From Pseudomonadales bacterium (GTDB lineage: Bacteria; Pseudomonadota; Gammaproteobacteria; Pseudomonadales; Azotimanducaceae): a DNA stretch of 64,000 bases. Shown piece by piece: positions 49,162 through 56,763 of this stretch. Below the pieces are notes generated by a model. That model ran no database searches. It was not told where the DNA came from and was given only the letters and a program-made list of their open reading frames with translations. Location: contig JAJDTI010000179.1 in NCBI GenBank assembly GCA_022827245.1, forward strand, positions 1 to 64,000, in the 5' to 3' direction. Each line of letters starts with the position of its first letter. Position 1 is the stretch's first letter. Position numbers and translations under genes: made by a program.

Positions 49162-50217
49162 TCAGCGCCGAGCCGGGTAGCGCCGCGTCTCGCCCACCGC
49201 GAAGGCCGCGAACTCCGACTCCGGGATACCGGCCTCCGCGCGCGCCGCCGCCAGCGCGTGCATCGGTGTCAGCAGTCCTTCCGCCGACAGGAAGAACGCG
49301 CCCCAGTGAATGGCCAGGGACGCCGTCGCCCCGATGTCCTGGTGAATCCGGACCGCCTCCTCCGGATTCACGTGCGCGGGGCGCATGAAGAAACGCGGCT
49401 CGTACGCACCGATCGGGACGATGCCCAGGTCGATCTTCCCAAGGCGGTCGCCGATCTCCCGGAACTGCCGGTCGTTGTAGCCGGTGTCGCCCGCGAACCA
49501 GACCTGGAAGTCGTCCCACGCCAGGCTCCACGAAGCCCAGAGCGTCTCGTTGCGGTCGGTCAGGCTCCGGCCGGAGAAGTGCTGCGAGGGGGTAGCCGTC
49601 AGCCTGAGCGAACGCGCGCCGGAGACGTGGTACCGCCGGTCCCACCAGTCCATCTCGAAGACGCGCCCGGAGTCGATGCCGCGCCGTTCGAACCACCTGC
49701 GCAGCCCGAGCGGTACGTAGTACACGGGTCCGTCGCCGAGCGCCTTGACGGTCGCCGCGTCGAGGTGGTCATAGTGGTTGTGCGAGATGACCACCACGTC
49801 CACGGGCGGCAGCTCCCCGACGGTCAGCGCCGGCCGGGTGACGCGTCTCGGACCCGCGAAAGAGACAGGTGACGCGCGGTCGCTGAACATCGGGTCCGTC
49901 AGCACGTTGATGCCCTGGTGCTGAATCAGCACCGTCGCGTGGCCGACCCAGGTGACGGTGGCGTTCGCGCTCGCGCCCGACGCCAGGGCGGGGGTCGCCC
50001 GGGGTACGCGGTCGCGGGCCGGGTCATACGTCGGCCACATGTCCGAGAAGAACCGCATCCGCACCACCCGGAGAAAGTTCCCCGCGCCACCGCTGACGGA
50101 GTCGGAGTAGGGGTTGCGGAAACCCCGGTCCGCGTGGTGCGCCGGGACCTCGGCCGGCAGGGCGGCGCTGCCCCACGCCAGGGCCACGATCGCGAGCGGC
50201 GCGAGCCGGCCCGTCAC
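49162..50217 (-). CDS. Exported MBL-fold hydrolase, NAPE-PLD/UlaG-like
   Basis: This 351-residue protein has an N-terminal signal peptide (about residues 1-20) and a metallo-beta-lactamase fold with the metal motif SHNHYDHLD (HxHxDH). Further ligands lie in WFAGDTGYN and LAIHWGAFFLS. The WVGHATVLIQHQGINVLTDP block is typical of the NAPE-hydrolysing phospholipase D group and related lipoprotein hydrolases. It overlaps the TetR gene by 4 bp and is probably co-expressed with it. The substrate is unknown. Confidence 0.87.
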   Translation of the reverse strand: MTGRLAPLAIVALAWGSAALPAEVPAHHADRGFRNPYSDSVSGGAGNFLRVVRMRFFSDMWPTYDPARDRVPRATPALASGASANATVTWVGHATVLIQHQGINVLTDPMFSDRASPVSFAGPRRVTRPALTVGELPPVDVVVISHNHYDHLDAATVKALGDGPVYYVPLGLRRWFERRGIDSGRVFEMDWWDRRYHVSGARSLRLTATPSQHFSGRSLTDRNETLWASWSLAWDDFQVWFAGDTGYNDRQFREIGDRLGKIDLGIVPIGAYEPRFFMRPAHVNPEEAVRIHQDIGATASLAIHWGAFFLSAEGLLTPMHALAAARAEAGIPESEFAAFAVGETRRYPARR

Positions 50218-50810
50218 GCGCCCTCCTCCGCCAGCAGGAGCACTCCGGCCTTCAGGGCGGCGAGGAGCCGGTCGAGGTCTTCGCGGGATGCCGCGCCATA
50301 CTTGAAGCCCATGACGGACGCCACGGTGAAGTGCGCCGCGTCCGCCACCGTCAGGCCGCGGCGGGCCATCGCCGACGCGTGGCCCTCCAGGATCCCCCGC
50401 ACGAGCGTTTCGTGCCGGCGGTGCGATTCGGCGATGGCGCCGCGACCCGCCTCGTTGTGTCCGCCGAGCAGGTCCTCGGCATCGCCGGCGTTCTCCAGCA
50501 GCTCGAACGAACGCACCACCGTACCCTCGAAATACGCGTCCAGGCGCTCCGAAAGCGAACCGCAGCGCGTCAGCGCCTCCCGCACGCCGTCGAGGTTGCG
50601 TTCGGTGACGTGCAGGATGGAGCGCACGATCAGCTCGTCCCTGGTCCCGAAAAGATCGTAGAGGGTCTGCCGGGATACCCCTGCCTCGGCGGCGACATCG
50701 GCCATCGAGGTCTTGCGCGCCCCAAAGCGCACGAACGTCCGGATGGCCGCTTCGACTAGCTGGTCCCTGCGGTCGGTCACGCCGTCGTCGGCAGCAGTTT
50801 CGATGGGCAT
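50214..50810 (-). CDS. TetR-family transcriptional regulator
   Basis: This 198-residue repressor has the N-terminal helix-turn-helix (MADVAAEAGVSRQTLYDLFGTRDEL, about residues 37-61) and a helical ligand domain. It is divergent from the SDR gene at 50913, and the space between them carries an AT-rich palindrome (50871-50891) that is a good operator candidate. It probably controls itself, the MBL hydrolase and the SDR-SRPBCC pair. The inducer is not known. Confidence 0.92.
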   Translation of the reverse strand: MPIETAADDGVTDRRDQLVEAAIRTFVRFGARKTSMADVAAEAGVSRQTLYDLFGTRDELIVRSILHVTERNLDGVREALTRCGSLSERLDAYFEGTVVRSFELLENAGDAEDLLGGHNEAGRGAIAESHRRHETLVRGILEGHASAMARRGLTVADAAHFTVASVMGFKYGAASREDLDRLLAALKAGVLLLAEEGA

Positions 50811-50870
50811 CGATTCTATCGGGCGGAACCGCTTGACACGAACTGGAAGGCTACCCGAAACTTACAACTT

Positions 50871-50891
50871 TACAAACATTGATTGTTTGTA
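50871..50891. promoter_or_regulatory. Candidate TetR operator palindrome
   Basis: TACAAACA-TTGAT-TGTTTGTA is a perfect 8-bp inverted repeat with a 5-bp spacer in an unusually AT-rich patch. It lies between the divergent TetR (start 50810) and SDR (start 50913) genes, 22 bp before the SDR start codon. Confidence 0.75.
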
Positions 50892-50912
50892 TATCCGCCG
50901 AGGAGGAAGCGC

Positions 50913-51758
50913 GTGTCGGATCGCAGGACGGTACTCATCACGGGCTGCTCGACCGGAATCGGCCGGGCGACCGCACGAACGTTCCAGCGTCGCGGCTGGA
51001 GCGTGATCGCCTCGATGCGCCGGCCGGAGCGGGAGCGCGAACTGAAGGCGCTCGACCAGGTCCTGGTGACCCGGCTCGACGTCACGGACCCCGAGAGCAT
51101 CGTCGAGGCGATACGGGCCGGTCACGACCGTTTCGGGCGCCTCGACTGCCTGGTGAACAACGCGGGTTTCGGCGGCCACGCCCTGCTCGAACAGTCGACG
51201 GACGAGATGATCCGCGGCATGTACGAGACCAACGTGTTCGGCGCGATCAACGCGACGCGCGAGGTACTGCCGATCCTGCGCCGGCAGAACGGTGGGAGCG
51301 TGATCAACGTGACCTCCATGGGCGGCCTGATGGGACTGCCCCTCGATTCCGTCTACTGCTCGACCAAGTTCGCGATGGAGGGGTTTACCGAGGCGCTGGC
51401 CCTGGAATGCCGACCGCTTGGCATCCGGGTCTGTACGGTCGCCCCCGGTGCGTACCTGACGACCGCGTTCCAGGCGAACACCGTGGACGCGTTGGATTCC
51501 GGCGCGCCGGAACTGGCCGCGTACGCCCGCCGGCTGCGCGCCCACGTGCAGCGCGCGGTCTCGAGCGGCGGCGGGACCACTGCGGATCCGGCCGAGGTGG
51601 CCGACGTCATCTACCGGTGCGCCACCTCGGACATGCCGGTGCGCAACCCCGTGGGCCGGGATGCGGAGATGTTGATGGGCTTGATGGGCAAGGGTTCGAG
51701 GCAGGCGTTCGTCGATCAGGTCGCCGCGATGCTGCTGCCGCCGGCGGAGGTGGAGTGA
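50913..51758 (+). CDS. Short-chain dehydrogenase/reductase (classical SDR)
   Basis: This 281-residue NAD(P)-dependent oxidoreductase has the cofactor motif TGCSTGIGRATA (TGxxxGIG), NNAGFGGH, the catalytic Ser in INVTSMGG and YCSTK (YxxxK). The GTG at 50913 is set by a strong AGGAGGAA 5 bases upstream; the frame extends further to 50883 inside the operator. It overlaps the SRPBCC gene (TGATG) and is divergent from TetR. The substrate is unknown. Confidence 0.92.
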   Translation: MSDRRTVLITGCSTGIGRATARTFQRRGWSVIASMRRPERERELKALDQVLVTRLDVTDPESIVEAIRAGHDRFGRLDCLVNNAGFGGHALLEQSTDEMIRGMYETNVFGAINATREVLPILRRQNGGSVINVTSMGGLMGLPLDSVYCSTKFAMEGFTEALALECRPLGIRVCTVAPGAYLTTAFQANTVDALDSGAPELAAYARRLRAHVQRAVSSGGGTTADPAEVADVIYRCATSDMPVRNPVGRDAEMLMGLMGKGSRQAFVDQVAAMLLPPAEVE

Positions 51759-52237
51759 TGTCGAAATGGTTGATCGGGGCGGTCGCGCTCCTCGTCGCAG
51801 TCGGCGTACTGGCGTTGACGGGCGCCAAGTCCGTGCATGCCGAGCGTGTCATTCCGCATCCGCCCGAGGCGATCTGGGCCGTGCTCATGGACGCGGACGG
51901 ATACGGAGACTGGAATACGGTACTCGTACATGCCGAGGGGGCGTTCGAGGAAGGGCGCACCATGCGCTACCGGATGCGAACGGGGGACGGCGGCACGACG
52001 CCCGTGGAGTCCTTGGTGACGAAGCTCGTGGGCGGGCGGCAAATCCAACAGTTCGGCGGGACGCGCGGCGTCCTCACGTTCGAGCACACCTGGCGCCTCG
52101 AGCCGGCGCCCGGCGGCACGCGGGTGATCCAGCACGAAGAGTACCGGGGCATCGGCGTGTGGTTCTGGGACCCCGCCTTGGTGGAAGAAGCCTACTGGGA
52201 CGGGCTGGCGGCCCTCGAGGAACGCCTGCGGGGCTAG
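51758..52237 (+). CDS. SRPBCC-family protein with N-terminal membrane/signal segment
   Basis: This 159-residue protein has a hydrophobic N-terminus (about residues 4-22) and a START/polyketide-cyclase-like fold: HAERVIPHPPEAIWAVLMDADGYGDWNT, then a beta sheet ending in the long C-terminal helix VEEAYWDGLAALEERL. Such proteins bind lipids or aromatic ligands. It is translationally coupled to the SDR gene. No catalytic residue can be assigned. Confidence 0.85.
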   Translation: MSKWLIGAVALLVAVGVLALTGAKSVHAERVIPHPPEAIWAVLMDADGYGDWNTVLVHAEGAFEEGRTMRYRMRTGDGGTTPVESLVTKLVGGRQIQQFGGTRGVLTFEHTWRLEPAPGGTRVIQHEEYRGIGVWFWDPALVEEAYWDGLAALEERLRG

Positions 52238-52250
52238 GCTCGTCCCGGCG

Positions 52251-52637
52251 CTATCGCGCTATTCGCCCCAGCGGCTGCGCCATGTGCAGCAGCACGCCGG
52301 CCGGGTCCCAGATGTAGGTGACGAGGGCCCCGTAGTCCTCTTCCTTCGGAGGGTTCACCCGGGGCGGACCGCCGAAGGAGCCCTCCTCGATCACCGCCTT
52401 CGCATGCTCGTACCATGCCTGCGCGTCCTCGACGGTGACGTGCAGCATCGAGTTCTCGCACCACTCCCTGTTGTAGTAGCGCTGCAGGAAGAGTGGACAG
52501 CCGCCGAGCTCGAGTTCCGCCAGCCCGTCCCGCTCCCAGTTCAGCTTCCATCCGAGGGCGACGTAGAAATCCCGCGAGTCCTCGAAATCGCGCGTGCCGA
52601 CGAACGTCCTGATCCCCGAGACGCCGAGATTCGCCAT
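52251..52637 (-). CDS. VOC/glyoxalase-family protein
   Basis: This 128-residue protein has the vicinal-oxygen-chelate pattern: TFVGTRDFEDSRDFYVALGWKLNWE in the first half, CENSMLHVTVEDAQAWYEHAK in the second, and DPAGVLLHMAQP at the end. Metal-ligand positions are only partly obvious, so it may be a binding rather than catalytic member. It is convergent with the SRPBCC gene and divergent from the methyltransferase gene. Confidence 0.88.
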   Translation of the reverse strand: MANLGVSGIRTFVGTRDFEDSRDFYVALGWKLNWERDGLAELELGGCPLFLQRYYNREWCENSMLHVTVEDAQAWYEHAKAVIEEGSFGGPPRVNPPKEEDYGALVTYIWDPAGVLLHMAQPLGRIAR

Positions 52638-52687
52638 CGTGCCCCCGTGGGAAGCCGTGATCCGGCGGCGGAGTGTACCCTGCCCGC

Positions 52688-53668
52688 ATGCCGATCCCGA
52701 TCGACCGGTCCCGGACGCGGGCCATGCGCGGCCGCTTCGACGAAGCGCTGACGCTCGTCACGAACGAGTTCGCCGGCCTCGATGGCGACCGCCAGTACCG
52801 CAACGCCTTCGCGCGCCTGCTGAAACCGGATCCGCTGGAGCGCGTCGTCATGCTCGGCACGGACCAGCGAGACCATTTCGTCCCGGCGCTGCGGGCGCTG
52901 GTACCCACGGTGGTACCGCCCGGCGGCCGGGTGCTGGACCTCGGCGGCGGTGACGGCCGCACGTTCGCCCTGATCGCGGACCGGATACCGCGCGGCACGC
53001 AGGTGTCGATCCTCGAGCCCAACGCGGGCTACGTCGACGACTACCTCTCGTACCTGCAGACCCAGCCACACCTCGCCGCGGGGCGCGCGATGGTGACCGG
53101 TTTCGACGCGATGGACGCGGCGGCGCCCCCGGACGACAGCACCGTCCACCTCGTCCTGGCCCTGCACATGCTCTACTTCCTGGCGGACCCCGGCGCGGGA
53201 CTCGTACGCATGGCCCGATTCCTGGCACCCGGCGGCGCGCTGTGCGTGGTCGTGGCGGACGAGACCAACGGCTACACCGGCCGGTCGCTGCGCGCCTTCC
53301 TGGATTCGGTCGGCGGACTGGGTCCGGGCGCCGATCCGCTGGCCTCCATCGCCCGGCGGGAAGCTCTGTTCGGCGACACCCTGCCGGGGCTTCTCTCCAC
53401 CGCCCTGCCCGACCGGCGGTTCGAAGTCGAAACCCACCACCAGCCGAGCCGCCTCTACGGACACACGCTGGCCGACCTCATCGCGCTGTCGACGATCGCG
53501 GAACTCGCCGACGTACCGGGCACGGACAAGTTCGCCGCCGCCCGCGACCTCCTGCGGGACACGCCCGAAGCCGTCGACCTGCGCATCGAGGACGACGGCC
53601 CGCGCAAGGGCATGTGGAGCGTCTCGCAACCCCAGTTCCTGATGATCCTGCGCCGCGCCGGCTTGTGA
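52688..53668 (+). CDS. SAM-dependent class I methyltransferase
   Basis: The 326-residue product has the SAM-binding motif RVLDLGGGDGRTFALIADRI (about residues 81-100), the acidic post-I segment SILEPN, and VHLVLALHMLYFLADPGAGL, the usual layout of a class I methyltransferase. The N-terminal 70 residues are helical and could bind substrate. The methylated compound is unknown; it is transcribed toward the isomerase and acyl-CoA dehydrogenase genes. Confidence 0.85.
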   Translation: MPIPIDRSRTRAMRGRFDEALTLVTNEFAGLDGDRQYRNAFARLLKPDPLERVVMLGTDQRDHFVPALRALVPTVVPPGGRVLDLGGGDGRTFALIADRIPRGTQVSILEPNAGYVDDYLSYLQTQPHLAAGRAMVTGFDAMDAAAPPDDSTVHLVLALHMLYFLADPGAGLVRMARFLAPGGALCVVVADETNGYTGRSLRAFLDSVGGLGPGADPLASIARREALFGDTLPGLLSTALPDRRFEVETHHQPSRLYGHTLADLIALSTIAELADVPGTDKFAAARDLLRDTPEAVDLRIEDDGPRKGMWSVSQPQFLMILRRAGL

Positions 53669-53734
53669 TTCGCGAGCCGCTCGTCCGACAATCGCCGCCA
53701 CGAACCGCACGACCGACCGGAGAGGCATTCCCGC

Positions 53735-54334
53735 TTGGCCACCATCGACTTCTACTGGGACATCGGCAGCACCAACACGTACTTCGCGTTCCACCTCATC
53801 CGCCCCATCGCCGAGAAGCACCGCGCGGACATCGTGATGCACCCGTTCAACCTCGGGTTCGTCTTCCGCCATCACAACTACGTGCTCCAGGACGAGCCGG
53901 CCGCCAAGCTCCGCAACCGCGGCCGGGACCTCGTGCGCTGGGCGGAGAAACACGGCCTGCCGTTCCGCATTCCGGACCGCTTTCCGATCAAGACCAGCCG
54001 ACCCCTGCGCGGCGGGCTCGCGGCGCGGGAACTCGGCGCCGAGACGCCGTACCTCGACGCGGTCTTCGCGCGCTACTGGGAGCGGAACGACCCGTCCATC
54101 ACGGAGGTCGCGGGGATGGAGGCGGTCGCGCGGGACATCGGTCTCGACCCGGCGGCGTTCGTCGCCCTCTGCGACGGCCCGGAAATCCGCCAGGCGCTGA
54201 TCGACGAGACCCGGGCCGCGCTGGACCGGGGCGTGTTCGGCGCGCCGTCGTTCTACATCGGCGACGAACTGTTCTGGGGCAAGGACCGCATGGAGTTCAT
54301 CGACGACGAGCTGGCGCGGCTGGGACGGAACTGA
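53735..54334 (+). CDS. DsbA-family 2-hydroxychromene-2-carboxylate isomerase-like protein
   Basis: This 199-residue protein belongs to the HCCA isomerase/kappa-GST group. It opens ATIDFYWDIGSTNTYFAFH, with the Ser/Asn position used to activate glutathione. It carries FRIPDRFPIKTSRPLRG and GVFGAPSFYIGDELFWGKDRMEFIDDEL, the cis-Pro loop and the C-terminal segment. A TTG start at 53735 is preceded by GGAGAGG. In naphthalene degradation HCCA isomerase uses glutathione; here only a related reaction can be inferred. Confidence 0.85.
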   Translation: MATIDFYWDIGSTNTYFAFHLIRPIAEKHRADIVMHPFNLGFVFRHHNYVLQDEPAAKLRNRGRDLVRWAEKHGLPFRIPDRFPIKTSRPLRGGLAARELGAETPYLDAVFARYWERNDPSITEVAGMEAVARDIGLDPAAFVALCDGPEIRQALIDETRAALDRGVFGAPSFYIGDELFWGKDRMEFIDDELARLGRN

Positions 54335-54389
54335 CCGCGGCCAGCCGCATGGGTCACAATCCAACGAATCGCAACAGGGGAAGGTCGAC

Positions 54390-55619
54390 ATGATCGATTT
54401 CGAGATACCGGAAGACGCCAGGGCCGTGCGCAACAAGGTCCGCGAGTTCGTGCAGGGGGAATGTCACCCCGCCGAGGAAGTCTGCACCGCGGACAACTTC
54501 GACGAGGTGCTCGCCGGACTGCGGGAGAAGGCGCGCGCCCAGGGCCTGTGGTGTCCGTTCGTTCCCGTGGAGGAGGGAGGCATGGGATTGCGGCCGCTCG
54601 CCAACGCGCTCGTGCAGATGGAGCTCGGCGAGAGCTTCCTCGGCGCCCTCGCCCTCAACACCCAGGGTCCCGACGACGCCACCATGCTCACGCTGATCGA
54701 GCACGGCACGGACGAACAGAAGGAGAAGTACCTGAAGCCGCTGCTGAACGGCGAGAAACGCATCTGCTACTCGATGACGGAGAAGGCGGCCGGCGCGGAC
54801 GCCACCGGCATGCAGACGTCGGCGGTCCTCGACGGCGACGAATGGGTCCTGAACGGCGAGAAGTGGTTCAGTTCGTCCGCCAGCGTCGCCGACATCGCGC
54901 TGGTGATGGCCAAGACCGACCCGGACGCCCCGCGCCATGAACGCTACAGCACGTTCCTGGTCGAGCTGCCGAACCCCGGCTACCAGATTTTGCGGAACAT
55001 CGAGACGATGCAGCCGCATACGGAGCTGGGGCTGAAGCTCGGGGGCTCCCACTCGGAGATCCGGATCGACAACCTGCGCGTGCCCCGCGACAGCATCCTC
55101 GGCGGCCGCGGGCAGGGCTTCAACATGGGCCAGCACCGTCTCGCGTACGGCCGGCTGCGCCACGGGATGCACAACGTGGCCATGGCGCAGCGCGCCCTGG
55201 ACCTCGCGACGGCGCACGTGGTCAAGCGCGAGACCTTCGGCGAGCGCCTCGCCGACCGCCAGGGCGTGCGCTGGATGCTCGCGGACTGCGCGGCCGAGAT
55301 CTACAAGGCGCGGCTGATGCTGCTGCACGTCGCCTACAAGGCGGAGAGAGGCATGGACCTGCGGCAGGAGAACGGCATCGCGAAGGTGTTCCTGGCCAAC
55401 ATGGTCCACCAGGTGGTCGACACGGCCCTGCAGCTCCACGGCGCGCTCGGCTACAGCCACGACACGCCGCTCGCCCGCTGGTACACGGGCATCCGCTCGC
55501 AGCGGCTGGTCGACGGCCCGGACGAGGTGCACCGCTGGCGGACCGGGGCAAACGTCGTGAGGGCCTTCGAGAAGCACGGCACGACGGCCTCGGCCTGCGG
55601 GGGGGAGCTGTTCGACTAG
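54390..55619 (+). CDS. Acyl-CoA dehydrogenase family protein (ACAD10/11-like)
   Basis: This 409-residue flavoenzyme should oxidise an acyl-CoA. It shows the ACAD layout: N-terminal helices, CYSMTEKAAGADATGMQT and WVLNGEKWFSSSASVADIAL in the middle beta domain, and QRALDLATAHVVKRETFGERL with LQLHGALGYSHDTPLARWY in the C-terminal domain. The Glu in LVDGPDEVHRW is placed as the catalytic base in ACAD10/11-type enzymes. Its stop overlaps the D-2-hydroxyacid dehydrogenase stop by 4 bp, tail to tail. Confidence 0.92.
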   Translation: MIDFEIPEDARAVRNKVREFVQGECHPAEEVCTADNFDEVLAGLREKARAQGLWCPFVPVEEGGMGLRPLANALVQMELGESFLGALALNTQGPDDATMLTLIEHGTDEQKEKYLKPLLNGEKRICYSMTEKAAGADATGMQTSAVLDGDEWVLNGEKWFSSSASVADIALVMAKTDPDAPRHERYSTFLVELPNPGYQILRNIETMQPHTELGLKLGGSHSEIRIDNLRVPRDSILGGRGQGFNMGQHRLAYGRLRHGMHNVAMAQRALDLATAHVVKRETFGERLADRQGVRWMLADCAAEIYKARLMLLHVAYKAERGMDLRQENGIAKVFLANMVHQVVDTALQLHGALGYSHDTPLARWYTGIRSQRLVDGPDEVHRWRTGANVVRAFEKHGTTASACGGELFD

Positions 55620-56635
55620 TAGCGGACCTGCTTGTCGACCACGTTGCGGAGCGGCCTCCCGGTCGCGAAGCGCGCGATGTTGTCGCGCAGCAGCTGCCGC
55701 CGGCGCTCCCCGATCCGGTCGGAGACCGTCGCCACGTGGGGCGTGATCGTGACGTTCGGCATGGTCCAGAGCGCGTGGTCGGTGGGCAGCGGTTCGGGGT
55801 CGGTGACGTCGAGGCCGGCGGCGCGGACCTTGCCGCTGCGGAGTGCCGCGACCAGGGCGTCCGTCTCGACGATCTTCCCGCGCGAGATGTTGATGAGGTA
55901 GACGCCCTCCTTCATCAGCCCGAACTCGCGGGCGCCGATCATGCCCTCGGTGGCCGGCGTGTGTGGCACCGCGGAGAAGACGACATCGGCTCGCGGCAGC
56001 AGGTCGTCGAGTTCGTCCGGCTTGCCGACGTAGGCCACGTCGCGGTGCATGGGAATGTCCTTCGGGTCGGTCGCGATCACGGTCATGCCGAAGGCCGCGG
56101 CCCGCTGCGCGATCTGGGTGCCGATGCCGCCGAGGCCGATGACGAGCGCCGTCTTGCCCTCGAGCTCGATCATCGGCAGCTCCCGGGTGTTGTCCCAGCC
56201 CTCGGGCATCCGGGCGTTGAAGGCCTTGAGGTTGCGCGTGAAGTTGAGCAGCAGGCCAAGGGCGTGGTCGGCGATCTCCGGGCCCTGGATGATCTTCGCG
56301 TTGGTGAGCACGATGTCGCTGTCGCGCAGCTCGGGGATCCTGAGGAAGCCTTCGACGCCTGCCGAGCCGCTCTGGATCCAGCGCAGTTTGCCGTCGTCGA
56401 CGAGGTAGTCCTCGATGCCCCGGTAGCTCGCGATCAGGCCCTCGCACTCGCGGGGGTCGACGTCGTCGCCGGAAAGGAAGCGCAGGCCGGAGTGCTCTTC
56501 GAGCAGGTCCGCGAGGCCCGCGGCGGCCGCCGGCGGCATGCAGATCGCCTGGGCCGCGGCCCGCGCCGGGATCAGGAGGATGACGAGGACGCCGAGCAGA
56601 AGGGGTCCGCGAAGCAGTGCACGAAGATCGAACAT
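55616..56635 (-). CDS. D-2-hydroxyacid dehydrogenase with N-terminal signal peptide
   Basis: The 339-residue protein has the NAD-binding motif ALVIGLGGIGTQIAQRAA, and the catalytic triad Arg in NISRGKIVE, Glu in VTDPEPLP and His in TPHVAT, so the enzyme looks complete. The N-terminus, MFDLRALLRGPLLLGVLVIL then [10 protein letters not shown], reads as a Sec signal peptide with an AxA-type cleavage site, which is odd for an NAD-dependent enzyme. AGGAG lies 9 bases before this ATG, supporting the long start. It is downstream of the hybrid kinase on the same strand. Confidence 0.88.
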   Translation of the reverse strand: MFDLRALLRGPLLLGVLVILLIPARAAAQAICMPPAAAAGLADLLEEHSGLRFLSGDDVDPRECEGLIASYRGIEDYLVDDGKLRWIQSGSAGVEGFLRIPELRDSDIVLTNAKIIQGPEIADHALGLLLNFTRNLKAFNARMPEGWDNTRELPMIELEGKTALVIGLGGIGTQIAQRAAAFGMTVIATDPKDIPMHRDVAYVGKPDELDDLLPRADVVFSAVPHTPATEGMIGAREFGLMKEGVYLINISRGKIVETDALVAALRSGKVRAAGLDVTDPEPLPTDHALWTMPNVTITPHVATVSDRIGERRRQLLRDNIARFATGRPLRNVVDKQVRY

Positions 56636-56763
56636 CGTCGGTGTCTCCTGGCTGGCGTCGTTCCGGACGGAAACCGGGCGAGCGGAACGCCGGATGGTAT
56701 CACCCGCCGGCAGGCCGACCTCGCGTTGACCGGTCCCGGCCGACCAGCCACCGGGCGGTACGG

